Source: Lachnospiraceae bacterium (GTDB lineage Bacteria; Bacillota; Clostridia; Lachnospirales; Lachnospiraceae). From it: a DNA stretch of 64,000 bases. A model generated the notes under the pieces. The model saw only the letters and a program-made list of their open reading frames with translations. It did not search any database and was not told the origin of the DNA. The translations under genes were made by a program, and so were the position numbers. This document shows positions 18,640 through 27,863 of this stretch, one piece after another (position 1 is the first letter of the stretch; every line of letters begins with the position of its first letter). The stretch covers positions 1-64,000 of the forward strand of contig SVDZ01000003.1 of NCBI GenBank assembly GCA_015057625.1, read 5' to 3'.

Positions 18640-20553
18640 TTACTCGTGGCCTTCATACATGTCAGGTGTGAAAAGTACAAGTTCATTTTCTTTTTTGATA
18701 AGGTCTTCTTTGAGGTTCTCGCCTCTTACCAAAATGATATCTCTTCCCTTGCTATCCATATCATAACCGGTAAACATATAGAAGTTTCCTTCTCCCATTA
18801 CCGAATTACACTCATCGATAGCTCTCTTTACATATTTCTTGCTTGCAATTACGAAGAACTCTGTCTGCCCCTGATCTTTTACATAATTGATTCCTCCAAC
18901 ATTGTAATCATTCATTACAAACTGGTAAAGCTTAACAAGCACCGCATCGTCATGTCTGTAAACACATGGATATTTCTCTGACAATTCTCCGATACCATCA
19001 ATGTGGTTAATAAATTTGGTGATATGCGACATTCTGTCAGTAATTCTATTATCTCTGTCATTTCTTACTTTTACAAATACGTTGTTGATAATGCCCACTG
19101 ACACCACCAATATAATTGCAAATGTACAAATATGAATAAACTCTTTTTTTGTCTCTGTAAGAATAAGAATAATAAGCATTATTGCAAGAGCAAATAATCC
19201 AGCTTTAAACATAGCCGAAACTAAATGTGGAAATGCATCATTCGTTCTTGATTTTACAATATCCAAAAAGCTTGTTAACGAAAGAAAATATCTTGAGTTT
19301 GTAGCAGGCTTATTCTGTAACTGTGGGCATACCCACTTTACAAAAGCAAATAAAGTAACTGTATAAACTGCCACAGATGATATTTTTGATTTAATCTTAA
19401 TTATCTGTTCTTTCTTATTAGTTAATGCAAACAATGCAAGTGTACAGATAGGAGTTACTGAACCAACCACATATCTTCCGTACATCATTCTGTCTGATCT
19501 TTTTAAATCAATTCCATTGAAAAACTCCCATGCATGCGGGAAGAAGAACAGTGCTCCAAGGAAGAATGTTCCAAGAAGACAAAGCAATGAGAATACAGCA
19601 AATATTTCTTTGCCCTCTCCTTTTCTTTCCTTAAATGTTCTTAAAATAATTACTGCTGCCGCAATAAATCCGATAATAGCCAATCCGTATGTTGATGCAA
19701 AAAGATTGAATAACCATCCTATAAATAATTTGGTCTGAATGATTGCACCCTTTGGAGTGAATATTTTCATAAATGTTTCTATATCAAAGTTTTCAACGCT
19801 GGCATGCTTTGTACCGTACTTTCCGTACACTCCATGCTTAACGTATCTTGAAACAAATTTATCAATAACCATCAATACAACAGTTACCGGAACATATGCA
19901 CTGTATACAACCATTTTTTTCTTAAACCAAATATGGACAATTGCAATAGTCATAACTGTTGCTATGAGCAACACAATACCTCTGGAATGTGCCATATAAG
20001 AATATACCGATACTGCCGCAAGTAGAATACTGTAAGCTACAAACTTCTTTCCCTTCATGTCCTCATCCATACTGAGTTTTAATATGATTAAAACTAAAAC
20101 CCAAGGAAGAAGGATGAGCATCATATCTCCTCTTGCATACATTGTGTAAAGCCACATTGATGGAATAGCTGTTCCGGCCACAGCTAAGAACAATGCATAT
20201 ACTTTTGATTCCACCTTAAGATACTTTCTCACAATATTGTAAGCAATTACAGGAATAAAACTTATGCAGAACATGTGAAAGGCCATTATAACCTTATACA
20301 TTCTAAACGGATTATGTTTAAAAAGAAGGTATATAGGAAGATAAAGCAATGACTGACCATATTTATAATAGAAGCCGCCCATTGTCTGAACACAAATGCT
20401 CCAATCATCTCCTGCAAGGAACGCTGTATTTGCAATAGTTCCCACTTCATCAAGAACAAGTGGAACACAAAGGTGTATTCCATAAAAAACTGAAACTGCT
20501 GCAAATGCTAAATACATCAATATACTTATCGACTTATCTGATAAATTTTTCAC
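18640..20553 (-). CDS. Large multi-pass membrane protein, probable GT-C glycosyltransferase
   Basis: A 637-residue protein with about 11-12 predicted helices, then a soluble C-terminal part (about 525-637). An early acidic site, PLVLDEVGTIAN, lies in the first extracytoplasmic loop, as in GT-C enzymes that use polyprenyl-phosphate sugars. The GTG at 20553 is chosen because AGAGGTG sits nine bases upstream; the ATGs further up lack a site. It lies 60 bp upstream of the GT2 gene, in the same direction. Exact function not recognised. Confidence 0.65.
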   Translation of the reverse strand: MKNLSDKSISILMYLAFAAVSVFYGIHLCVPLVLDEVGTIANTAFLAGDDWSICVQTMGGFYYKYGQSLLYLPIYLLFKHNPFRMYKVIMAFHMFCISFIPVIAYNIVRKYLKVESKVYALFLAVAGTAIPSMWLYTMYARGDMMLILLPWVLVLIILKLSMDEDMKGKKFVAYSILLAAVSVYSYMAHSRGIVLLIATVMTIAIVHIWFKKKMVVYSAYVPVTVVLMVIDKFVSRYVKHGVYGKYGTKHASVENFDIETFMKIFTPKGAIIQTKLFIGWLFNLFASTYGLAIIGFIAAAVIILRTFKERKGEGKEIFAVFSLLCLLGTFFLGALFFFPHAWEFFNGIDLKRSDRMMYGRYVVGSVTPICTLALFALTNKKEQIIKIKSKISSVAVYTVTLFAFVKWVCPQLQNKPATNSRYFLSLTSFLDIVKSRTNDAFPHLVSAMFKAGLFALAIMLIILILTETKKEFIHICTFAIILVVSVGIINNVFVKVRNDRDNRITDRMSHITKFINHIDGIGELSEKYPCVYRHDDAVLVKLYQFVMNDYNVGGINYVKDQGQTEFFVIASKKYVKRAIDECNSVMGEGNFYMFTGYDMDSKGRDIILVRGENLKEDLIKKENELVLFTPDMYEGHE

Positions 20554-20625
20554 TGTTTCACCTCTAATAATCATCATTATCCTAAAATACATTATCATAT
20601 TAAGATACTATTTTGCAAGTAAAAT

Positions 20626-22506
20626 CTACTTCTGATGAGATTTTACTTTTGTCCACAGATTTGCACAATACTGCTTCAATTCTGTATCCTGATATCTGAA
20701 GGTCTCATTGAGAGGATTATTAAGGTCAGGTGCACATGCGTTGTTTCCCAGATAATAATCATCTCTAAACTTTTCATATGTGCTCTTAACTGATGAGTCA
20801 TAGCCTACATATTCCTCATTAATCTCAGAGACATCTTCCTCTATCATGTAATTGATAAACTGATTTGCCAACGTGGTTTCCTTGCAATCTTTTGTGATAA
20901 CCATACAGTCACACCACTCGTTGGTCCCCTGATTTGGAAGGAAGAAATCCAAGTTTTCATTTTCGTCTATTACGTAGGCTCCATCTCCTGAGTATACTAC
21001 GGCCATAGCTTTGTTTCCGGAAATCATATTATCCATAACATCATCACCTACATAAACCGGATCCATAGTATCTCTCTGTTTGATAAGCCACTCATAAGCT
21101 TCATTATATTCCTTCTTGCTCTTTGTATTCATTGAATAACCAAGAGACTTCAAGGCAATCATAAATGAGTCTCTCTCTGAATCGTACATATAGACATTGC
21201 CTTTGTACTTTTCGTTGAGCAGAATATCCCAACCTTCTTCTAAGTCCTTTTCGTCCACAACTGTCTTATCGTAGACAATACCTACACCTCCCCAGAAATA
21301 CGGAACTGTGTATTTTCCTTTAGGATCATATTCATTATTCCAAAGGTGTTCAATAACATTGTCTTTGTTTGTAATGAGACTCCAGTCGATAGGCTGAAGA
21401 TACTTTTCTTTTATGAGTCTTTCGATCATATAATCGGAAGGAACGAGTACATCGTACTTTTCCCCACTCTGAAGTTTCGTGTACATTGACTCATTTGAAT
21501 CAAAAGTCTCATAGATAACTTTGCAGTTGTATTCCTTCTCAAAATCATCCAGCAATGTCTTGTCAATGTACTCTCCTGCATTGTAAACCTTTAATACTTT
21601 TTTACCGGCGCCACTCATATTAAATGAAAAGCCTGCGATAAACAATACAAGTAAAACTCCGCCTGTAAGTACCACTCTTCTTCTCAAAGTTCCGGCTTTT
21701 GTCTGATATGCCATTCCCGTACTCTTGTGAGTCTTTCTCACAATTGCAGGAATTACATTTACAAACACAAGTACCAGTGTAACCACGACTATAAGAATTG
21801 TAGACAATGCATTGATTGTAGGATTAATTCTCTTTGACATGTTGTAAACCACAATGGAAATATTCTCCACTCCATTTCCTGTAACAAAATATGAAACAAC
21901 GAAATCATCAAGAGACATTGTAAAAGCAAGAAGCATTCCCGCAAAAATACCCGGCTTCAACATCGGTATAACTACCTTTGTGAGAGCCTGGAACGGAGTT
22001 GCTCCTAAATCCATTGCTGCATTTGCAAGATTATGGTCCATCCTTCTGACTTTTGGATAAACGCTGGTAATTACATACGGCGTACAAAAAGCTATATGTG
22101 ATAACAGCATGGCCACATATCCCTTCTCTATCTTTAATGAAGAAAAGAAAATCATAAGACCGATAGCTGTTACAATATCCGGATTCATAATCGGAAAATT
22201 ATTTACATTGAGTATCCACTCTTTTATTAGTTTTCTGCTTCTCGATAAACCTATGGCTGTGATAGTACCAAGTACTGTCGATATTATTGTTGAAATAATC
22301 GCAATGCTTAAAGATACATACACCGCACTCATGACACTGTTATCATGAAGAAGTTTCTCATACCATCTGAAAGAAAATCCCGTGTAGTGAGTAAGAGATT
22401 TTGATGAGTTAAATGAGAACACCATAGTCACTACAATTGGAAGGTAGAAAAATATAAAACAAAGGGCGATATATAGTTTTGCGCCAATACTATTTTTCTT
22501 TTTCAC
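20626..22506 (-). CDS. potCD: Fused polyamine permease (PotC) and polyamine-binding protein (PotD)
   Basis: A 626-residue fusion. Residues 1-260 are a PotC-type ABC permease with about six helices and the EAA-like loop AAMDLGATPFQALTKVVIP. Another helix (about 275-297) then leads into a PotD-like binding domain (310-626): VYNAGEYIDKTLLDDFEK, VPSDYMIERL, YFWGGVGIVYDK. The binding domain stays tethered to the membrane instead of being a separate lipoprotein. It starts one base past the potB stop and is the last gene of the transporter. Imports spermidine/putrescine by family assignment. Confidence 0.93.
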   Translation of the reverse strand: MKKKNSIGAKLYIALCFIFFYLPIVVTMVFSFNSSKSLTHYTGFSFRWYEKLLHDNSVMSAVYVSLSIAIISTIISTVLGTITAIGLSRSRKLIKEWILNVNNFPIMNPDIVTAIGLMIFFSSLKIEKGYVAMLLSHIAFCTPYVITSVYPKVRRMDHNLANAAMDLGATPFQALTKVVIPMLKPGIFAGMLLAFTMSLDDFVVSYFVTGNGVENISIVVYNMSKRINPTINALSTILIVVVTLVLVFVNVIPAIVRKTHKSTGMAYQTKAGTLRRRVVLTGGVLLVLFIAGFSFNMSGAGKKVLKVYNAGEYIDKTLLDDFEKEYNCKVIYETFDSNESMYTKLQSGEKYDVLVPSDYMIERLIKEKYLQPIDWSLITNKDNVIEHLWNNEYDPKGKYTVPYFWGGVGIVYDKTVVDEKDLEEGWDILLNEKYKGNVYMYDSERDSFMIALKSLGYSMNTKSKKEYNEAYEWLIKQRDTMDPVYVGDDVMDNMISGNKAMAVVYSGDGAYVIDENENLDFFLPNQGTNEWCDCMVITKDCKETTLANQFINYMIEEDVSEINEEYVGYDSSVKSTYEKFRDDYYLGNNACAPDLNNPLNETFRYQDTELKQYCANLWTKVKSHQK

Positions 22507-22507
22507 A

Positions 22508-23335
22508 CTATTCTCCTCCCTTCTCTTCAGGATCTATCTTGTTCATAAACCTCATAAGAGCAATGATTACGAGAGCAAGAATAAGTGAAATTGCACTACC
22601 AAAGTTCCAATCACCAATCGAGATAAACTGCTGTTCAATCAGATTTCCGATAAGTGTATACTGAGCACCACCCAAAAGTTTTGGAATGACGAAGGTTGAG
22701 ATTGAAAGCAGGAATACCATTGTAATTCCGTTGATAATTCCCGGCAGTGATAATTTCAAAATTACCTTTGTAAATGTCTGAACTCTGTTTGCTCCAAGGT
22801 CGGCTGCCGCTTCCACAAGAGAATGGTCCATTTTTGCCAGTGATGTGTGAATAGGAATAACCATAAACGGCATCAAATCACATATAAGACCTATTATTAC
22901 CGAAAAGTCCGTATACATCATATTTACCGGATTGATTCCCAACAATGAAAGAAACGAATTAACCAGTCCATTGTCTGACAAAAGACTAATCCATGCGTAA
23001 GTTCTAAGCAATGTATTAATCCACATTGGGATTGTTACAAGCAAAATCAAAATCCCCTGAACTTCTTCTCTTGCCTTTGAAATAATATATGCCATAGGGT
23101 ATCCAAGGAAAAGACATATTACAGTTGTGGCAAGACCTAGTTTTAATGATTTAAAAAATACATTCAAATAGACAGGTTCGAATATTTTCCTGAAGTGCTC
23201 TGCTGTAAATGAAATATTTACCAGAGTACTTGTTCCCTTTGTAATGGAGTAGAGAACTATAAGAAATAATGGAACCACTATAAGAAAGAGCGACCATACA
23301 ATGTATGGATTTACCAGTTTTTTAAAATGTTTCAT
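22508..23335 (-). CDS. potB: Spermidine/putrescine ABC transporter permease
   Basis: A 275-residue permease with six predicted helices and the coupling loop EAAADLGANRVQTFTKVIL. It forms the channel with the PotC half of the downstream fusion protein. ATG start; spacing of one base to the fusion gene and 55 bp from potA. Confidence 0.93.
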   Translation of the reverse strand: MKHFKKLVNPYIVWSLFLIVVPLFLIVLYSITKGTSTLVNISFTAEHFRKIFEPVYLNVFFKSLKLGLATTVICLFLGYPMAYIISKAREEVQGILILLVTIPMWINTLLRTYAWISLLSDNGLVNSFLSLLGINPVNMMYTDFSVIIGLICDLMPFMVIPIHTSLAKMDHSLVEAAADLGANRVQTFTKVILKLSLPGIINGITMVFLLSISTFVIPKLLGGAQYTLIGNLIEQQFISIGDWNFGSAISLILALVIIALMRFMNKIDPEEKGGE

Positions 23336-23390
23336 TTATTTATCCTTCTAAAAAATATTTCTGTAAATCTGTTTCACAATCATTTGTGTA

Positions 23391-24434
23391 TTAATATTCC
23401 ATAGTGTACATAACATGAATATCATCCGGATCAAGTCTCATTCCAACTTCGATTCCGAGCTTGTAATATTCTGTAGTGTGCACTTTGTATTGTCTCTTAT
23501 CTGTCTCTACTAAATATTCGTAGTGCACTCCCTTGAATACTTCCGACACTACCTTTCCTGTAAGCTGTCCGTCTTTCTTGTCTACTATTTTGATATCCTC
23601 CGGTCTTAACACAACTTCAATTTCTTCATTTTTCTTGAAACCTTTATCGACACAGACAAACTCAACATCATCAAACTTAACCAGACAGTCATCCAGCATC
23701 GTTCCCTCGATAATATTTGACTCGCCGATAAAGTTTGCAACAAATCTGTTCTCAGGCTCATTGTAAATGTCAATCGGCGTTCCAATCTGCTGAATGACTC
23801 CATCATTTAAAACTACAACCGTGTCTGACATTGACAATGCCTCTTCCTGATCGTGTGTGACAAAAATAAATGTAATTCCAACTTCCTGCTGTATCTTCTT
23901 AAGCTCTGTCTGCATTTCTTTTCTGAGTTTCGCATCAAGGGCTCCAAGAGGTTCGTCCAGTAAAAGTACCTTTGGTTCATTTACTAGTGCCCTTGCTATG
24001 GCAACTCGCTGTTGCTGACCGCCGGACAGCAGAGTGACATCTCTTTTTTCAAAACCTGAAAGACCTACAAGTTTAAGCATCTTCATTACTTTTTCATGGA
24101 TCACATCCTTATCGACCTTTTTAAGATTTAATCCAAAGGCTATGTTGTCATAGACATTCAGGAAAGGAAACAGTGAATATTTCTGGAATACTGTATTTAC
24201 CTCCCTCTTGTAGGATGGAATTTTAGTCAAATCATCTCCGTTAAACAAAACGGAGCCCTGACTTGGTTCTTCAAAACCTGCTATTATTCTTAAGATAGTA
24301 GTCTTACCACATCCTGACGGACCAAGCAGTGTAAGGAATTCATTTTCATGAATGTTCAAATCTATTCCTCTAAGCACCTGCTGGTCATCAAAGTTTTTTG
24401 TTAATCCTTTAATTTCGATAATTGTATTACTCAA
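23391..24434 (-). CDS. potA: Spermidine/putrescine ABC transporter ATP-binding protein
   Basis: A 347-residue ATPase. Walker A is GPSGCGKTT, the signature is [15 protein letters not shown], Walker B is [12 protein letters not shown], and the H-loop is VTHDQEEA. The last ~110 residues form a TOBE-type regulatory domain. It starts with TTG at 24434. The region containing its ribosome site is duplicated upstream (24435-24492). First gene of potA-potB-potCD. Confidence 0.95.
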   Translation of the reverse strand: MSNTIIEIKGLTKNFDDQQVLRGIDLNIHENEFLTLLGPSGCGKTTILRIIAGFEEPSQGSVLFNGDDLTKIPSYKREVNTVFQKYSLFPFLNVYDNIAFGLNLKKVDKDVIHEKVMKMLKLVGLSGFEKRDVTLLSGGQQQRVAIARALVNEPKVLLLDEPLGALDAKLRKEMQTELKKIQQEVGITFIFVTHDQEEALSMSDTVVVLNDGVIQQIGTPIDIYNEPENRFVANFIGESNIIEGTMLDDCLVKFDDVEFVCVDKGFKKNEEIEVVLRPEDIKIVDKKDGQLTGKVVSEVFKGVHYEYLVETDKRQYKVHTTEYYKLGIEVGMRLDPDDIHVMYTMEY

Positions 24435-24492
24435 TTTATATCTCCTTGCAAATCTTTTTTGGATTTATATCTCCTTGCAAATCTTTTTTACG
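24435..24492 (-). repeat. 29-bp tandem duplication holding the potA ribosome-binding site
   Basis: The minus strand reads twice through AAAAAAGATTTGCAAGGAG and then ATATAAAT. The copy next to potA provides GGAG eight bases before its TTG start. The other copy presents the same GGAG with no start behind it. Confidence 0.85.
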
Positions 24493-24497
24493 GTTTT

Positions 24498-25907
24498 CTA
24501 TCTCTTTGTATATGCGTAATTTCTCAGCACTTTGTCCCATATTACATACGCCTCATATGTCTGATGCAGGAAGCCGTCAGAACAGTACTCTTTCTTTAGG
24601 TACCCCCTCTTATCAGCCAGGTATGATGCAATGTCAATAAACTCATATCCATTTTTCGCACAATACTCTCTCATAAGTTTATTTAACTTGTGAAGTCTCT
24701 TTCTGAATTCCACATAAAACTTTGATCCTTTAAGAGTGTATGTGTCGCTGATAATATATATTTCCACTTCAGGATTATACTTTTTCATCTTTTTAATAAA
24801 CTCTATATAATGCGTATACGCTGCATCAAGACCTCCCACATTAAGCACATCATTTATGCCAAAGAAGAGAAATACTTTTTTGGCTCCAAGTTCCTTAACC
24901 ACTTTGTGCGGTGCAACATGTTTTCCCCTGTAAAGAGGATGAAGATCAGACTCCTCTGACAATGCATGGATAAGATTATAACTTCCAACTCCCATCATCT
25001 TAGCGCCATCAAGATATCCCTTTTCTTTATTTCTGATATAATTTCCGAATCCAAGCATAACCGAATCTCCAAAGAAAACTGAGTCCTTGAAAAATCCGTC
25101 CGTCTCCTTGAAGTTTCCATTAATAACACTGTCGGCATTTTTGATTTTACACTTCTTAGCCTTTGACCATACACTGTAATACTTTTTCTTTTTAATCACT
25201 TTGTATGTTCTAATTTTCACATAATAAGTTTTATCTTGAACAAGCTCATACAAGTTAGTCATATCGGCCTGTTTGTTCGCTATTCTCACTTTCTTTGCCT
25301 TTGAAAAATCCTGCTTTTTGCTGTAACAGATCTCATATCCGTCGATTTTCTTACTTCTTTCCCAGGAAATATTTAGGGTTGCTGTTTGAAGTGATTTTGC
25401 ACTTACCAGTTTTACATTAGTCACAACTTTAATCGGCTTACTAAACTTTCCTCTCCTAACAGCTCCGTTGCCTGATACAAAGCCGCAAACTTTGACTTTA
25501 TAAAAACATCCCGGCTTTAATTCCTTCAACCTGAAAACATCGTCGTTTGTAACACTAACCCTTTTATAATTTTTCTTTTTATACTGGCGGGCATATACTT
25601 CATATCCGCTGATTCCACTCTGCTTCCTCCAGGTGATTTTGGCTTTATTATCATCCCCAACAATCTTTATTAAAGGCTTTTCAATTTCAATTGTAGTTTC
25701 AATCACTTTACCCGCTGTAGTCTCAATCTGATTATCGGATGTGGTTTCAATCTGATTACCGGATGTGGTCTCAATCTGATTACCCGATGTAGTTTCCAGT
25801 TCTTCTGCTCTTATCATATCTGTTTTGTCATGGCAAGAATTCAAAACTACAATAGCAGAAATGATTGATATACCCGATACTATTCCTTTTAATATCTGCT
25901 TTTTCAT
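24498..25907 (-). CDS. SGNH-hydrolase lipoprotein with fibronectin type III-like domains
   Basis: A 469-residue lipoprotein. The lipobox is VLNSC (Cys25). A linker with four ETT(S/A)(G/D)(N/K) repeats spans about 38-72. Two fibronectin-like modules follow (about 78-165 and 168-255). The SGNH hydrolase domain (about 270-469) shows GDS (Ser282), GINDV, and a final DGFLHQ with the catalytic Asp/His pair. It is a paralogue of the protein at 56681-58012. Such esterases often remove or transfer acetyl groups on surface glycans. It lies upstream of potA, but a functional link is not evident. Confidence 0.85.
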   Translation of the reverse strand: MKKQILKGIVSGISIISAIVVLNSCHDKTDMIRAEELETTSGNQIETTSGNQIETTSDNQIETTAGKVIETTIEIEKPLIKIVGDDNKAKITWRKQSGISGYEVYARQYKKKNYKRVSVTNDDVFRLKELKPGCFYKVKVCGFVSGNGAVRRGKFSKPIKVVTNVKLVSAKSLQTATLNISWERSKKIDGYEICYSKKQDFSKAKKVRIANKQADMTNLYELVQDKTYYVKIRTYKVIKKKKYYSVWSKAKKCKIKNADSVINGNFKETDGFFKDSVFFGDSVMLGFGNYIRNKEKGYLDGAKMMGVGSYNLIHALSEESDLHPLYRGKHVAPHKVVKELGAKKVFLFFGINDVLNVGGLDAAYTHYIEFIKKMKKYNPEVEIYIISDTYTLKGSKFYVEFRKRLHKLNKLMREYCAKNGYEFIDIASYLADKRGYLKKEYCSDGFLHQTYEAYVIWDKVLRNYAYTKR

Positions 25908-26071
25908 AATTCCCTCTTTTCATTAATATTCCGAAGCAAACTCCAAAGGCAATTATATCACGTTTATATATAAATGTACAAAGAGTAAAATTCAAACCTC
26001 TACAAGTATATATCAACTGTGGGCAAATAAATTTTGACTACTGATTTTTCTTCTGTTACAATTGGAATGTT

Positions 26072-26160
26072 TCGGAAAAATTATATTTTATGGACTAATC
26101 GCCCCCGAAGGGCTATACACATATCGTTTTACCATCTAAAGGTATAAAACAAAATAACCC
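26072..26160. other. Element-end-like sequence at the edge of the repeat island
   Basis: TTTCGGAAAAATTATATTTTATGGA resembles the left end of the palindromic element at 175, and is followed by a GCCC-CCGAA-GGGC hairpin and the start of the 65-bp array. It may be the relic of another element end. The stretch 25908-26071 upstream holds only AT-rich sequence with the SGNH gene's ribosome site. Confidence 0.35.
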
Positions 26161-26472
26161 GGCATGTCTTTTACCTTCCAAATAGGATATTTGTTTGTTT
26201 AGAAGGTATATAGCCAAAATAGCCCGGCATGTCTTTTACCTTCCAAATGAGATATTTGTTTGTTTAGAAGGTATATAGCCAAAATAGCCCGGCATGTCTT
26301 TTACCTTCCAAATGGGATATTTGTTTGTTTAGAAGGTAATTGATAAATAATAAACAAACTTGGTTTACCTTCCAAATAAATATAATGGTTGTTTGGAGGG
26401 TAATTGACAACAAATTAACAATTTTGCTTTACCTTCCAATTCAAGAAACATCCTAAATGGAAGGTAAAACGG
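26161..26472. repeat. Array of five ~65-bp hairpin repeats
   Basis: Units centred on TTACCTTCCAAAT begin at 26171, 26236, 26301, 26365 and 26429 (periods 65, 65, 64, 64). Each pairs with a downstream AGAAGGTA or GGAAGGTA to form a hairpin. The first three are nearly identical over the full unit, including GGCATGTC; the last two keep only the palindromic parts. A single similar hairpin (TTTACCTTACC...GGAAGGTAAA) is at 58189-58237. Confidence 0.85.
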
Positions 26473-26479
26473 AGAATTC

Positions 26480-26758
26480 TGTGTTTCATAAAGTATAGTA
26501 TATGAAATGTGAGCAATAGTTTTCAGATGAGCAAAGCATAAATGTGACAATCCCTGTGACGATAGCTATATTTTCGTTACGACGAACATTCTAGCTGAAA
26601 ATGCGGGCGCTGTTTGAGTCCGAAGGACGAGTTGCGCAGGAGCATTTTCTAATAAGCGAATGCGAGGAGTAGAAAATATAGTGTGTCACGGATTGTTACT
26701 TTATGCGTGCTCATGGAAAACTTTGCGTCATTTCAAAACCTATACTTTATGAAACACA
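26480..26758. repeat. Long palindromic element, copy B
   Basis: It is bounded by a perfect 19-bp terminal inverted repeat (TGTGTTTCATAAAGTATAG and its complement). Inside, about 85 bases of each arm pair imperfectly, for example TTTTCAGATGAGC with GCTCATGGAAAA. The apical core is the same GTCCGAAGGAC-containing structure as copy A. It is nearly identical to copy C at 60094-60364, in inverse orientation. The right end runs up to the ribosome-site region of the DMT transporter gene. Confidence 0.88.
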
Positions 26759-26786
26759 ATCCTATCTATATGGAAAAAGGAGCATT

Positions 26787-27770
26787 ATGAAATCTAAACA
26801 GTTTACACATTCAATTTTATTATTAATTACTGCTTTGGTATGGGGCATTTCTTTTGTCTCTCAAAATTATGGCGGTGATGCACTTGGTTCTTTTACATTT
26901 AATTCAATAAGATCTTTTCTTGGAGGACTTATACTCATACCTGTTATTCTGTTGCTTGACAAATCAGGTAAGTCACCTAAGGCTCCAAAGTCATCTGCAG
27001 GCAGAAAACAGCTTTTCATTGCCGGTGGGTTATGTGGAATTATACTTTGCATTGCCAGCAACTTTCAGCAAATTTCTTTTTCTTTCGGGGCAACTTCCGG
27101 AAAAGCCGGATTTTTGACAGCCTGCTACATTCTAATCGTTCCGATTCTTGGAATATTTATGAAGAAACACTGTCCTCTAAATGTGTGGATTGGCGTTTTT
27201 CTGGGTCTGATTGGTTTATACCTTCTTTGCTTTAAAGAAAATGATGGTTTCAAGATATACGATATTCTTTTACTAATCTGTGCCTTTATTTTTTCTTTAC
27301 ACATTATTGTAATTGATAAATATTCACCTCTTGTAGATGGTGTGAGAATGGCTTGTATACAGTTTTTTGTTTGCGGAATCCTAACCGCATTTCCGATGAT
27401 ATTTATGGAAATGGGTGTTTCACTCAAAGGAATTGATAACGAAACATTTAATTCATGGTTATCTAATTTTCATTCTTTCAAGCCATTAATTCCACTTTTG
27501 TATTCAGGTTTCATTTCCTGTGGAGTAGGTTACACGCTACAGATTGTAGGGCAAGAGGGGGTAAATCCCACTGTAGCATCCTTACTTTTAAGTTTTGAAT
27601 CAGTGTTCTCGGTATTAGCAGGTTGGATAATTTTAGGCGAGCATATGAGCAAAAGAGGCATTCTCGGATGCGTACTTATTTTTTTTGCAATTATAATTTC
27701 GCAGATTAATTTTAGTTTCTTTGTTGAAAAAAAGGAAAACTTTTCAGCTCACGCCTTGGGAGACAGCTAA
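26787..27770 (+). CDS. DMT superfamily (EamA) transporter
   Basis: A 327-residue inner-membrane protein with ten predicted helices in two EamA repeats. The first has ALVWGISFVSQN and the second ends SVFSVLAGWIILGE. The ATG at 26787 is chosen for AAAAGGAGCATT directly before it; a longer frame from 26703 is an artefact of the palindromic element. The substrate is unknown; relatives export amino acids or metabolites. It is isolated on the plus strand with a shared terminator. Confidence 0.88.
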   Translation: MKSKQFTHSILLLITALVWGISFVSQNYGGDALGSFTFNSIRSFLGGLILIPVILLLDKSGKSPKAPKSSAGRKQLFIAGGLCGIILCIASNFQQISFSFGATSGKAGFLTACYILIVPILGIFMKKHCPLNVWIGVFLGLIGLYLLCFKENDGFKIYDILLLICAFIFSLHIIVIDKYSPLVDGVRMACIQFFVCGILTAFPMIFMEMGVSLKGIDNETFNSWLSNFHSFKPLIPLLYSGFISCGVGYTLQIVGQEGVNPTVASLLLSFESVFSVLAGWIILGEHMSKRGILGCVLIFFAIIISQINFSFFVEKKENFSAHALGDS

Positions 27771-27807
27771 CAACTTAGCACAATCAACATAACAAATTTG
27801 TTAACTT

Positions 27808-27862
27808 AAAAAAAGAACTACAAAACAGAAGTTTTAACACTTCATATTTGTAGTTCTTTTTT
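27808..27862. terminator. Bidirectional terminator
   Basis: Arms AAAAAGAACTACAAA and TTTGTAGTTCTTTTT around a 22-base loop, with T runs on both strands. It serves the DMT gene (plus) and the acyl-CoA ligase gene (minus), whose stop is two bases away. Confidence 0.85.
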
Positions 27863-27863
27863 A

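Noticed and set aside
26161-26472. CRISPR-like array
   Set aside because: Consecutive units are almost identical across the full 65 bp, including the would-be spacers.
26703-26786. Longer N-terminus for the DMT transporter
   Set aside because: It reads through the palindromic element, is not membrane-like, and lacks a ribosome site; the ATG at 26787 has a strong one.
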